Assembly (NCBI RefSeq): GCF_018326265.1
Contig: NZ_AP023360.1
Coordinates: forward strand, 3,463,501-3,527,500
Length of the DNA stretch: 64,000 nt
Source: Catellatospora sp. IY07-71
GTDB taxonomy: Bacteria; Actinomycetota; Actinomycetes; Mycobacteriales; Micromonosporaceae
Direction of reading: 5' to 3'
Below the pieces are notes generated by a model. That model was given only the letters and a program-made list of their open reading frames with translations, did no database searches and had not been told where the DNA came from. Position 1 is the stretch's first letter. Each line of letters starts with the position of its first letter. Position numbers and translations under genes: made by a program. This document shows positions 1 to 9,241 of the stretch, piece by piece.

Positions 1-2364
1 GCGCGGCTCGGCCTGGTCGTTCCGACCACACCGGACCACCAGTGGTACCGGCTGGTGCCGCTGCTCGCCGCCGTGGTCCGCGCCCAGTACCCCGCCCGGC
101 CGCGGGTGCTCCGGGCAGCCGCCGACTGGCATGTCCGGCATGGCCGGTCCGCCGAAGCCCTGCGCCTGCATCTGGCCGCCGAGGACCCCGACAGCTGCGC
201 GGCGCTGCTCAGCGGGTCCGGCAGTGCGTTGCTCGCAGGCGGGGCAGCCGTGGACGTCGCCGCCGCGATCCGGTCCCTGCCCGCCGGCCACCGCGACGAA
301 CGGCTCACCCTGCTGCTCGGCGAGGCGCTGGCGATCACCGGTGACACCGCTGCCGCCGTGGACACGTACGCGACGCTCGACGACGGCTCCGAGGAGCTGC
401 CTGCCGGGCTCGCGTGGCGGTACGGCGCCGCACTGTACTACGCGGGCACCGCTGGCGACGCCCTGGTCATTCTCCGCCGCGGCCGGCTCACCGGCGCCGA
501 TTCGGCCGACGAGGCGCAACTGCTGGCCTGGACCGCGGCGGCACACTGGCTGGCCGGGGACGCCACCGCGAGCCGGGCGGCCGCGCACCGCGCGCATCGG
601 ACGGCTGAGGCGACGGGGGATCCCCGGGCCCGCTCGGCGGCGTACGTGGCGCTGGCTCTGGTGGCCAATCTCGACGGCGACCAGGCGGCCCTGCACAACC
701 ACTACGAGCGGGCCCTCGCTCTGGCCGAGGCCGCCGGTGACGTGGTGCAGGCGATCCGGATCCGGACGAACCTGGCCGTCGCGCTGGAACGCGAGGCCCG
801 GTACGCCGATGCGCTCGCGGTGCTGACCCCGGCGGTGACCGCCGCCGACCGGATCGGGCACACCGCCATCCTGGCCCTCGGGCTCGGTAACCAGGCCAGC
901 CTGCTGTCCCAGCTCGGCAGGCTGGACGAGGCGGTCGCGACGTATGAGCGCTGTGTGGCCGCGTACCAGAAAATCGGTTCCAGGAAGGTCTCCTACCCGC
1001 TGTCGGGGCTCGGCATCCTGTATCGGCTGCGGGGCCGGACCAGCCAGGCGCTGGCCGCCTTCGAGGAAGCTGCCCGCATCGCGGCCGAGGACGAGAACCG
1101 GCTGGGCCTGATCCCGGCCCTGGCCGGCCTGGCCCGGACCCTCGCCGCCGAAGACCCCGACCGGGCAGCCGGACACGCCGCCCGGGCGCTGGAGCTCGCC
1201 ACCGGCCCGCTGCTCTGTCCGGCCCAGCTCGCGCACGGCTGGGTGGCGCTCGCCGCCGGCGATGTCGCCACCGCTGTCGACTGGGCCCAGAGCGCGGCTG
1301 CGGCCGCCCGGGCACACCGCGACGCCGGCGGCCTCGCCGAGGCCCTGGAACTGCGCGGCGCGGCCAGCACCGACCCGCGCGAGGCCCGCCAGGCGTACTG
1401 CGAGGCGCTGGCCATCCACCGCGACGCCGGCGCCGAGGTCTACGCGGACCTGGTCCGGGTCGCGCTCGGCCGGCTGCCCGGCGCGGCAGCCGACGAGCAG
1501 TCGCAGGCCCGCCTCGCCACCGGCCGGCTCACCGAACTGCACGTGGTCGTGCCGGATGCGGACGGTCCGGTGGTGCAGATCCAGGTGATGGGCCAGTTCC
1601 GAGTGCTGGTCGACGGCGAGCCGGTGCCGGCCGCGAGCTGGCAGTCCCGCAAGGCCCGCGACCTGCTCCGGATCCTGATCACCCGCCGCGGGCGCCCGAC
1701 GTCCCGGGAGGAACTCACCGAACTGCTCTGGGAACCCACCCCGGACGAGGCCGACAAGGTCGGCCACCGGCTGGCCGCACTGCTGTCCATCCTCCGCGGC
1801 GTGCTCGACCCGGGCCGGCGGGCCGCCACCGACCACTTCATCACCGCCGACGCCAGCAACCTCGCACTCAACCTCGACCGGCTGGTGATCGACGTGGAGG
1901 CCTTCCTCGACGACGCCCGGCACGGCCTGCGCCTGCACGCCCGCGGGGCATCCGACCAGGCCGGCCCACTGCTGCGGGCCGCCGAGGCCGGCTACGCCGA
2001 AGTGTTCGCCGGGGACCCATACGACACCTGGTTGCACGCGCTGCGGGAGGAGGCCCGCGCGGTGTACCTGCACGTGACCCGGGTCCTCGCCGAGCTGAGC
2101 CGCCGGGCCGGGGACTGCGATGACGCGGTGCGCTACCTGCTCCGGATCCTCAGCCACGACCCCTACGACGAGCAGTCCCACCGTGACCTGGTGACCGTGC
2201 ACCTGGACGCGGGCCGGTACGGCGAGGCCCGCCGGGGGTACGACCGGTACGCGGCGGCCATGGCCGAGCTGGGCCTGCCGGCGCCGACCGCTTCGGCACG
2301 CTGGGGGGCGGTGCTGGCCCGCGACAGCATCGTGGCGGTGTCGGGACACGGTCCTACGGAGTGA
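1..2364 (+). CDS. MalT-like/BTAD transcriptional regulator, 5' end outside window
   Basis: The frame is open from base 1, so the N-terminus is missing; 787 residues are visible. The first ~510 residues are Ala/Leu-rich helical pairs of the TPR kind and resemble the C-terminal half of MalT/LuxR-type ATPase regulators. A winged-helix OmpR-like DNA-binding domain follows at about residues 523-600 (starting QIQVMGQFRVLVDGE), then a BTAD domain at about 620-780 (HDPYDEQSHRDLV). This order, with the DNA-binding and BTAD part at the C-terminus, is the reverse of SARP proteins such as AfsR. The likely role is a signal-responsive activator; the missing part probably carries a P-loop ATPase domain, which I cannot confirm. 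It converges with the diguanylate cyclase gene 27 bp downstream. Confidence 0.8.
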   Translation, partial: ARLGLVVPTTPDHQWYRLVPLLAAVVRAQYPARPRVLRAAADWHVRHGRSAEALRLHLAAEDPDSCAALLSGSGSALLAGGAAVDVAAAIRSLPAGHRDERLTLLLGEALAITGDTAAAVDTYATLDDGSEELPAGLAWRYGAALYYAGTAGDALVILRRGRLTGADSADEAQLLAWTAAAHWLAGDATASRAAAHRAHRTAEATGDPRARSAAYVALALVANLDGDQAALHNHYERALALAEAAGDVVQAIRIRTNLAVALEREARYADALAVLTPAVTAADRIGHTAILALGLGNQASLLSQLGRLDEAVATYERCVAAYQKIGSRKVSYPLSGLGILYRLRGRTSQALAAFEEAARIAAEDENRLGLIPALAGLARTLAAEDPDRAAGHAARALELATGPLLCPAQLAHGWVALAAGDVATAVDWAQSAAAAARAHRDAGGLAEALELRGAASTDPREARQAYCEALAIHRDAGAEVYADLVRVALGRLPGAAADEQSQARLATGRLTELHVVVPDADGPVVQIQVMGQFRVLVDGEPVPAASWQSRKARDLLRILITRRGRPTSREELTELLWEPTPDEADKVGHRLAALLSILRGVLDPGRRAATDHFITADASNLALNLDRLVIDVEAFLDDARHGLRLHARGASDQAGPLLRAAEAGYAEVFAGDPYDTWLHALREEARAVYLHVTRVLAELSRRAGDCDDAVRYLLRILSHDPYDEQSHRDLVTVHLDAGRYGEARRGYDRYAAAMAELGLPAPTASARWGAVLARDSIVAVSGHGPTE

Positions 2365-2391
2365 ACACCGGCGCAGGCGGTGACCATCCGA

Positions 2392-3885
2392 TCACCGTGA
2401 CGGGTCGCTCGCCGTCGCAGGGTATTCACCGGCCAGATCTGCCCCCGGCGACGGAGCGAGTACGGTCCGGTTCCGACCGGCCTGCTTGGCGGCGTACAGA
2501 GCGCTGTCCGCTCGCGCGACCAGCTCATCCGAGGTCTCACGGCCGTCCCAGGTCGCTATGCCTGCGGAGAAGGTCTGGCCGAGGGGAGTGGTGTTGCGTA
2601 GCCGGTCGACCACCTGCCCTGCTCGGACACCGTCGGCGTCGGGTAGCAGGACGAGGAACTCCTCGCCGCCGTACCGGGCCAGGTAGTCCACCTCGCGCAG
2701 CCGCCGCTGCCAGGCAGCGCCGGCAACGGTGAGCAGCCTGTCCCCGGCCGGGTGTCCGTGGGTGTCGTTGAAGAGCTTGAAGTGGTCCATGTCGAGCATG
2801 GCCACCGAGAGCGGGACGCTGTCGCGGCGGGCCCGTTCGATGGCCCGGGGCAGCTCGATGGTCCAGGCCCGGCGGTTGGGCAGGCCGGTCAGTTCGTCGG
2901 TGTGCGACATCTCCCGGATTGTCGTCGCCTGCTGTTCCAGCCGCCGTATCAGTTGCGACATCCGTGTCGCTACCAGCAGGACCATGGCGATGCAGCCCAC
3001 GGCGATGGCGAGCCCGTTGGTCACCCGACCCTGGGCGACCTGGAAGATCAACAGCGCTGGAGCGATCAGCGCCGCGCCAGTGAACAGGCAGATCGTGGCA
3101 ATTTTCAGGTGAGCGGCTAAGGGCTGGTCCTGTTCGCCGATCTGACGGGCTGACGGGTGCAGCGCGGCAGCACCGATCAGGGTGTACGCGAGCATGGAGG
3201 TCACCTGGATGAGGCGGCGGGTGGTGTCGTCGGGTGACTGCCCGAGCACGTGGAGGACGGCCCAGGCGATGTCGGCACACAGGAACGCCGCCAGCGATCC
3301 GCTCATCAGCCACAGAGCGCGAGGACGAGGGCGGCGAGCGCCTAGGTGCAGCCTGATCAGCATCGCGGCGAGCATCAGGTCGCCGACCGGATAGGCGATG
3401 CTCACCAGGTGTCCGGGAATGCTCAAGGTCGGGTCCCCGGCGCTCGGTGCGATGATGAATATCCATGCGGGCAGGCTGAGTCCCGCGACGACCATGGTCG
3501 CGTCGACCAGCGCTCCCCAGTCCCGCCGGGCCTCACGCTTACGGATCAATAGGGCGAGCCCGAGCGCGAAGGCGGGGTAGAGGGTCAGGTAGAACGCGTC
3601 CGCCAGCGACGGCACCGAGGGCAGGCCCGTCGGATGGACCAGAGCGGCGTCGATGGCCTCGACGAAGAGTCCGGTGCTGTTGGCGAAGATCCCCACCGCG
3701 AAGCAGTACCAGGCTGCCCGGTCGTCGGTGTTGCGCCGGGCGCCGACCAGGATCGCCGTGGTCGCCAAGTAGCCGACGGCCACCTGCCACAACACGGCGA
3801 CCAAGCCGTCAGGTGCAGCGAGGAAGAACCCTACTAGCGCTGCAAGCATGGCAGCTAGGTAGAGCACCAGAGTCAGCCGCGGCAT
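2392..3885 (-). CDS. Membrane-bound diguanylate cyclase (GGDEF domain)
   Basis: This 497-residue protein should make cyclic di-GMP from two GTP at the membrane. Residues 1 to ~320 hold about eight to nine hydrophobic segments, forming an integral membrane sensor region. A short linker leads to a GGDEF domain with HTDELTGLPNRR and DMDHFKLFNDTHGH. The active-site signature is GGEEF at about residues 406-410. The inhibitory I-site RxxD (REVD) lies exactly five residues upstream, so product feedback is expected. No EAL domain is present. The ATG at 3885 follows a strong GGAGGA ribosome site, which settles the start. The gene stands alone and converges with the BTAD regulator. Confidence 0.93.
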   Translation of the reverse strand: MPRLTLVLYLAAMLAALVGFFLAAPDGLVAVLWQVAVGYLATTAILVGARRNTDDRAAWYCFAVGIFANSTGLFVEAIDAALVHPTGLPSVPSLADAFYLTLYPAFALGLALLIRKREARRDWGALVDATMVVAGLSLPAWIFIIAPSAGDPTLSIPGHLVSIAYPVGDLMLAAMLIRLHLGARRPRPRALWLMSGSLAAFLCADIAWAVLHVLGQSPDDTTRRLIQVTSMLAYTLIGAAALHPSARQIGEQDQPLAAHLKIATICLFTGAALIAPALLIFQVAQGRVTNGLAIAVGCIAMVLLVATRMSQLIRRLEQQATTIREMSHTDELTGLPNRRAWTIELPRAIERARRDSVPLSVAMLDMDHFKLFNDTHGHPAGDRLLTVAGAAWQRRLREVDYLARYGGEEFLVLLPDADGVRAGQVVDRLRNTTPLGQTFSAGIATWDGRETSDELVARADSALYAAKQAGRNRTVLAPSPGADLAGEYPATASDPSR

Positions 3886-4483
3886 CAGGTTCCTCCATGC
3901 CGACCGTCGCTGGAACTATTCCTGCGCTGAAATCCCCTCACCCCTGTCGCACCTCAAAATATTATGCCGGTTTTGTCCGGCGTCAGGCTCGAACCGGATA
4001 AGCAACGGCCGGGCCCCTGTCGGCATTGCCGCGTGCGCTCCGCGTCGAGCCGTTCGTGCACCGGCCGGCGTACGTCGGGGAGCAGCCGGAGCTTCTCGAA
4101 GATCCAGATGAGCCGCCTAGGGGAGCCTCTTGGACGGGGTTTCGTCGCTCCTGGGTAATGAGTTCCTCAGGTCCCACCAATGCTCTACCTGCGCGGATAG
4201 GGACACACTCCGTGTGGGCCGTACTCATTGAGGATGCGCAGAGCGGCGCTCGGCCGTTGGCCCCGGTCAGGGCCACATCTGCATTCACGGCGGTTCGGGG
4301 TCGGTAAGCGCTGCCGACCGGATCTGTAGCAAGGATCGCTGAGACAGCCGCTGCGCCTGCTCTCGCTTGGCGCGTAGGAAGGTGAGGGTAGGTTGATGCC
4401 TTTGATCTCACCCAGCCATCGTTCGGTCATGATCAGCCGCTAGATCAACTGGATTGACGTCGACAGCGTCGGGGTTACGTGCG

Positions 4484-4792
4484 TCATGCGGCGACGGCAG
4501 CCCGCCGGAACAGTTCCTCCGGCATGGGCTCGGCCAGCCGCCAGGTGACCGCCATCGGCTTGTCGCGGCGATGCTCGACGTACGTGGCGGTGTCGTGGAA
4601 CACGTAAGGCTTGGGATGGTTGGCGTCGGTCGACTTGGCCTCGCGAGTGAACAGCAGCACGTGGCTGCCGTTGCGTACATGGCTCTGGTAGCGCAGTCCT
4701 ACCGGCGTCCGCTCTGACGTGTTGTTCTGTGACTCCCAGTGGAAGAGTTCGGGCGTCAGCGCATAGTCGCGGGCGAGGCGGTGCAGGGTCTG
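4484..4792 (-). pseudogene. C-terminal remnant of a DUF3427 (helicase-associated) protein
   Basis: Reading the reverse strand from 4792 to the stop at 4484-4486 gives about 102 residues with the hallmarks of the end of DUF3427: FHWESQNNTS, then GLRYQSH, VLLFTREAK, PYVFHD, and PMAVTWRLAEPMPEELF. DUF3427 normally forms the C-terminus of large DEAD/DEAH-type restriction-associated helicases. Here an in-frame stop (4793-4795) lies just upstream and no ATG or helicase motifs are present, so only the tail survives. It is a decayed fragment of what was probably a defence-related helicase gene. The homology is recognised from memory of the family; a profile search would settle it. Confidence 0.7.
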
Positions 4793-5041
4793 CTACACGT
4801 GCGCGGCGCGGCGGTGACCGTCGTGCAGAGCTGGACCGCGCCGGGCATGGACGGATCGGGACTCGAACTGCCCGACCCGGGTGTGATCATGCGGGTGAAT
4901 CCGGACGGCGACTCGTTCGCCCTGCTGGCCGAACCGCACCGGGTGGAGGCCGCCCAGCCGGAGGACCGCCCTGGCCTGCCCAGCCCGATGCTGGGCGCCC
5001 CGCGCGGTCGGGCTGCAACGGCTCTGCTGAGCGGCGTATGA
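4787..5041 (+). pseudogene. Unassigned coding remnant
   Basis: This frame reads about 84 residues with strongly G/C-rich third positions and a natural-looking composition (AAVTVVQSWTAPGMDGSG, then DGDSFALLAEPHRVE). It ends with TGA at 5039-5041. The frame opens further 5', but the upstream part overlaps the DUF3427 remnant on the other strand and has no convincing start or ribosome site. I do not recognise the family. Its place beside two other broken genes suggests that it is the 3' end of a gene truncated by the same rearrangement. It could also be a real small gene using an alternative start. Confidence 0.35.
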
Positions 5042-5376
5042 CGGCGGCGCGCCCCGGCCCGTACGGTGGGGCGCGCCGCCGGGTCCACCTGTACGGCGGG
5101 GGCGGGTTCGGTGCTCTTGAGCTCCAGGCGTTTAGCTCGGTGTCGGCGTGGGAACATCGGCAGTTGCGCATCACAGGGCGTTGGTCCAGGTCACGGGCTG
5201 GCCGGTGATGGCTTGAACGCGACCGGACCGCTCGGAAGAGGACGCCGAGCCGATGGGCACCGGCGGTCGGATGACGGGTTCCGCCGTCACCGGCCAGTCT
5301 CAGAGCGGAGGCATGCCGAACAGTCGTTATGCACCAGTTTGAAGGTCGAAGTCTCTATTAGGCGGGGTCACTGATC
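5042..5376. other. Gap without a recognisable gene
   Basis: No frame in this 335-base stretch gives a protein I can support. It must contain the promoter of the SPW-repeat gene at 5377. The sequence becomes relatively A/T-rich just upstream of that start (5330-5360), but no clear -35/-10 pair stands out. Confidence 0.5.
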
Positions 5377-5880
5377 ATGACCGTACGAACTCCTTCCATC
5401 GATGAGCATCCTGATCTTGCGACGTTGGGGCTACGGTACGAGGAAGCCGCCGAAACTCCGACGGCGCAGGTGGTGGAGGGTCTCACCCTTCTCACCGGTC
5501 TTTACCTCGCTATCTCGCCCTGGGTGGTCGGGTTCACCAGCCACAACAGCCTGACGGTGAACAACGTCTTCACCGGTGTCACCCTCGCGGTGCTGGCCCT
5601 GTGCTTCGCCACCATGTACGGGCGCTCGCACCGGATCGCCTGGGTCGCCCCGGTCATCAGCGCATGGACGATCTTCGCGCCATGGCTGGTCAGCGGACCT
5701 GCGCCCAGTGTGGGCGCCATCGTCAGCAACGTCATCGTCGGCATGGTGGGCCTGGCGTGCACCATCGCGATGATGATGCTGGGCAGGCGAAGGGCTGGCG
5801 TGGCGAGCCGCAGGGTCCCGGCAGTGCCGACCGACCCTATGCGTGACCAGCGCCAGTGGCCGGGGACCGGTCCCGCCTGA
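5377..5880 (+). CDS. SPW-repeat membrane protein
   Basis: This 167-residue integral membrane protein has an N-terminal cytoplasmic stretch of ~35 residues, then four hydrophobic segments. It carries the SPW motif twice in the usual two-fold form: LYLAISPWVVGF near residue 50 and, more degenerately, TIFAPWLVSGP near residue 110. SPW-repeat proteins are small bacterial membrane proteins of unknown biochemical function. The tail is basic and cytoplasmic. The ATG is preceded by a modest GGCGGGG site. A strong hairpin follows 50 bp after the stop, so the gene is probably transcribed alone. Confidence 0.8.
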   Translation: MTVRTPSIDEHPDLATLGLRYEEAAETPTAQVVEGLTLLTGLYLAISPWVVGFTSHNSLTVNNVFTGVTLAVLALCFATMYGRSHRIAWVAPVISAWTIFAPWLVSGPAPSVGAIVSNVIVGMVGLACTIAMMMLGRRRAGVASRRVPAVPTDPMRDQRQWPGTGPA

Positions 5881-5930
5881 GGCTGCCGCGTTGAGGACGC
5901 GACCAGACAGGTTCAGATGGTCCACTCAGA

Positions 5931-5958
5931 GCGAGGCATCACCGTGGTGATGCCTCGC
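5931..5958 (+). terminator. Intrinsic terminator after the SPW gene
   Basis: A perfect 13-bp inverted repeat (GCGAGGCATCACC and its complement) with a 2-nt centre is followed by TTCTGTT. It lies 50 bp after the SPW gene stop and has no other evident role. Confidence 0.7.
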
Positions 5959-6045
5959 TTCTGTTGGTGCTGGTTGTGAGAGCCGACAGGGCTGTCGTCA
6001 GGTGGTGCTCCGGCGTCTGCGGCGGCTCGGACGAAGGCGCGGCTG

Positions 6046-6603
6046 ATGGCGGACCTCAACCGCGCCGTCACCGGCAACGGCGAGCGGATTGTCGCGGAGC
6101 TGCTGGAACGATTCGAGCTGACCGCCGCGGCGGGCAAGCCCGCGTCGACCTACTCCGGCGGCATGCGCCGCAAGCTCGACCTCGCCATGACGCTGGTCGG
6201 CAACCCGCAGATCATCTTCCTGGACGAGCCGACGACCGGCCTCGACCCGCGCAGCCGCCGCACCATGTGGTCGATCGTGCAGGACCTGGTCGCCGACGGC
6301 GTGACCGTCTTCCTCGCCATCCAGTACCTGGAGGAGGCCGACCAGCTCGCCGACCGGATCGCCGTGCTCGACCAGGGCCGCCTGGTCGCCCAGGGCACCC
6401 CCGACGAGCTCAAGCGCCAGATCCCCGGCACCCACGTACGGCTGCGGTTCACCACCGGCCGCCGAACTCGACGACGCCGCGCGGGCCTTCCCCGAAGCCG
6501 CTCGCGACGACGAGGCGCTGGCCCTGCCCGGCGACGGAGGCACCAAGACGCTGCGGGCGCTGTTGGACCGGCTCTACGAGCACTCCGTTGCAGTCGAGTG
6601 CTC
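6046..6603 (+). pseudogene. Broken DrrA-type ABC transporter ATPase
   Basis: The middle of a DrrA-family ATPase is recognisable: signature STYSGGMRRKLDLAM, Walker B IIFLDEPTTGLDPRSR, then YLEEADQLADRIAVLDQGR. The Walker A region is absent because homology begins only just before 6046. After FTTG near 6455 the homologous frame shifts; in the new frame the family's C-terminal part continues (AELDDAARAFPEAARDDEA, then TKTLRALLDRLYEHS) until about 6603, where homology stops. The usual TTQ before YLEEAD is AIQ here. The gene is therefore truncated at both ends and frameshifted, and cannot make a working ATPase. An intact paralogue lies at 23456-24454. Confidence 0.85.
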
Positions 6604-6623
6604 TCTAGTGAGCACTCGTGTTG

Positions 6624-6988
6624 CCGTCGGCCGTTGTCGGCCGACGGTCCCCGTCTGATCCACCTGGGTGGTGCGGAGTGGTCGTTTCGCAGCCACCTGC
6701 CACCACGAGGGTGGTCTCACGGTCGGCTCCACGATCGTTTTGCGTCTCCCGGCCACTCCGGGCGACTGAATCCTGTCCGTCAGGGTGTCGCCGCCTCGGT
6801 GAATCGAAGTCAACCGAGGCGGCACCGCACCCGGCCGAGCACGAACCGGCCGGCCTGGGCTCATGCGAAAAGCGTCGCGGAGTACAAGAACGGCCACTGA
6901 TCGTCCGGGAAGCCGGGCCGACCGGTGTCACCGCAGGACAATGCCGGCCACGCCAGCGTGGGATGCCGACAAGCGATCGGGGTACGCC
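6624..6988. other. Gap with two inverted repeats
   Basis: No gene is supported here. Two hairpins are visible. The first is a perfect 9-bp stem at 6624-6647 (CCGTCGGCC, 6-nt loop). The second is a perfect 11-bp stem at 6790-6823 (GCCGCCTCGGT, 12-nt loop). The second may be a leftover terminator without a T tract. The end of the gap must contain the promoter of the CHAT gene. Confidence 0.4.
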
Positions 6989-9154
6989 ATGGGCCTCTTC
7001 TCACAGCTGGGCGACATGCTGCTGGGGCGCACCGGTGCGAAGGACCTGAACACGCTCACCGACGACGAACGGCGCACGCTGCGGCCCATGGCGGACCTGT
7101 TCCGGATCCTGGCGCGGCAGCCGGTGTCGCTCCCGGCGTTGCGGCACTGCGAATCGGTCTACGAGGGCCTGCCCTCGCCCGATACGGACAGCCGCATGAT
7201 CAGCGCGGTCAGAGGCAGTCTGCTCCTCGCCATCGCGGACGGGCACCGGGCGCTGGGCAACGGCGGCGACCGGACGCGGTGGATGAACGTCGCTCGCAGC
7301 GAGGCCGGCTGGACGGGCGACAGCCGGTTGAGCCCCGGATTCCACTTCCCGCTGTCCAGCGCGCTCACCCTGACCACGCACATGATGGCCGACCAGCGCG
7401 ACATCGCCCCGGTGGTCTGGGGAATGCTCCACGAATGGAAGCGAGTGGGCGTACGGTCCGCCCAGCCCGTACTGATCGCCCTGCGGTCCGCCCAGTTCAC
7501 CCCGGGCAACGGCTTCGTCATGTCTCTGGTGGAGTTCGCGGAGGCGTGTTACCCGGGCGTCGTCGCTGAGGCGATCGACATCTCCCTGGCCCGGGCGGTG
7601 CGCAGCCGGAGCGGAGACCGCCGCACGGACGCCGCGGAGACCGCCGTGTTCGCCGCCGGAGCCCTAGTACGCCTCAACCCGGCCGACCATCACGCCGCCG
7701 AGCTGCGGCGCAGGGCCCAGGAGCTACTGCTCGGCGCACCGGTGCCGCTCCCGTCCGCGACTGCCGGCGTCGCCGACCTCCCTCAGCTCGACCCCGGCGA
7801 ATGGGACGGCTACCTCCAGGCGCTGCGCGAGTCGCCGCTGGCCGAGGACGTGCGCGCCGCGAAGCTCGTCCAGGCGGCATACCTCCGGATTCCCTTCGGC
7901 AAGGGCCACGACGAGCGGGCCGTGCGGGCCTTCGTCACGACGGCGCATCAGTCGCACGCCGTGCGGGCACGCCGGATCCTCGACCTCGACGGCACCCTGG
8001 CCCGCCTGCTGATCCATCTGCTCGACGGCACCCATGGCACGACCGCGATCCGGGTCGCCGAACTCGGCGCGGAATGCCGTGACGGCGCTGCCGTACGTGC
8101 CACGCCGATCTCCGTCGCGGACTCCGCCGTCGGGACGGCGTACTGCGACATCCCTTTCGGGCCGACCGACGACGTGGACGTCACCGCGCTCGCCGAGGCG
8201 TTCCCCGGCACGGTGTTCGTCTGGATCGACGAGCACCCCGCGACGGACGAGAACGCCGGGACCGACCAGGAGCAGAGCGTCTTCCTGGGTGCCGGGCTGG
8301 ACACCACGACCGGCCGGACGTGGACGGCGAAACTCAAAGCGCGGCTCGACACCGGACGCGACGGCGCCGCCGCACGTGACATCGAGCTGGTCACCGCCCG
8401 CGACGTCCGGACCGGCCTGGCGAAGGTGGCGGGGCTGCTGCCGATCGGCGACACGGTGGCCACCCGCGTCGTGGTGATCCCGAACCACCGGGCCTCGCGG
8501 CTGCCATGGTCCCAGCTGCTGCCCGAGTCGATCACCGAGTACTACACCTGCCCGTCGGTGGGAGCGCTGATGCGCCGCCGCGGTGAACGGCCGGCCTGCC
8601 CTCTGCTCGGCGCCCGGCCTCGCATACTCGGGATTTTCGACGATGCGCTACCCGGGGTCAGGCTGGAGCTGGCGGCGCTGACCGGGTTGCGCGAGGCCGG
8701 GCTGATCGAGTTCGAACGGGTGCGGACCTTCGACAAGCTGCGTGCGGAGCTGGCCGCTGGTGGATACGACCTGCTGACTATCGGGGTGCACGGCAGCCCG
8801 GCGGACGGCGCGGAGTACCGGATGATGCTGCCCGACGGCGAGGCGACGCCCGCCATGGTGTTCGGCCTGGCGCTGCCGCCGATCGTGGTGCTGGGCAGCT
8901 GCTGGTCGGCGCAGACGACGTCGGCTCCCGACTTCGTGGCGACCTCGGTCGGCTGCCTCGCGGCCGGGGCGGACCTGGTCGTGGGCGGGCTGTGGGCGAT
9001 CGACGACCTGGCCGCCGGCCGGGTGCTGGCCGACGCATACGCACGGTTCGCCGCGGGTGTGCCCTTCGCGGCGGCGGTCAGATCCGGTCGCCGTGCGGGC
9101 GAACCGGCCGCGGAAGGGCTGACGGTGCACGGCTTTCCGGCGCGTACGGTCTGA
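6989..9154 (+). CDS. CHAT-domain protein (caspase-like protease), orphan
   Basis: The protein has 721 residues from the ATG at 6989; upstream in-frame starts give an implausible basic leader. The C-terminal ~200 residues are a CHAT caspase-fold domain. The catalytic His is in TIGVHGSPADG at residue ~601 and the catalytic Cys is in VLGSCWSAQ at ~638. They are followed by the conserved A/G-rich LAAGADLVVGGLWAIDD segment. The first ~450 residues are helical and mixed, with no domain I can name, and there is no signal peptide, so it should be cytoplasmic. CHAT proteins are regulated peptidases that often act in bacterial conflict and programmed-death systems. No partner gene is adjacent: the upstream neighbour is a pseudogene and the downstream one is a convergent cupin. 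Confidence 0.85.
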   Translation: MGLFSQLGDMLLGRTGAKDLNTLTDDERRTLRPMADLFRILARQPVSLPALRHCESVYEGLPSPDTDSRMISAVRGSLLLAIADGHRALGNGGDRTRWMNVARSEAGWTGDSRLSPGFHFPLSSALTLTTHMMADQRDIAPVVWGMLHEWKRVGVRSAQPVLIALRSAQFTPGNGFVMSLVEFAEACYPGVVAEAIDISLARAVRSRSGDRRTDAAETAVFAAGALVRLNPADHHAAELRRRAQELLLGAPVPLPSATAGVADLPQLDPGEWDGYLQALRESPLAEDVRAAKLVQAAYLRIPFGKGHDERAVRAFVTTAHQSHAVRARRILDLDGTLARLLIHLLDGTHGTTAIRVAELGAECRDGAAVRATPISVADSAVGTAYCDIPFGPTDDVDVTALAEAFPGTVFVWIDEHPATDENAGTDQEQSVFLGAGLDTTTGRTWTAKLKARLDTGRDGAAARDIELVTARDVRTGLAKVAGLLPIGDTVATRVVVIPNHRASRLPWSQLLPESITEYYTCPSVGALMRRRGERPACPLLGARPRILGIFDDALPGVRLELAALTGLREAGLIEFERVRTFDKLRAELAAGGYDLLTIGVHGSPADGAEYRMMLPDGEATPAMVFGLALPPIVVLGSCWSAQTTSAPDFVATSVGCLAAGADLVVGGLWAIDDLAAGRVLADAYARFAAGVPFAAAVRSGRRAGEPAAEGLTVHGFPARTV

Positions 9155-9241
9155 GCGTGCCGCCTGCATCAGGCCATGGGTGGTCCCATGGCGACCGCCG
9201 CGACCGCGTGCGTGGCCGCGCGAGCGCCCGCCAGGCGTCGG

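Noticed and set aside
3983-4430. Small reverse-strand frames (81 and 142 codons) before the DUF3427 remnant
   Set aside because: No ribosome site, mixed third-position bias and no family resemblance.
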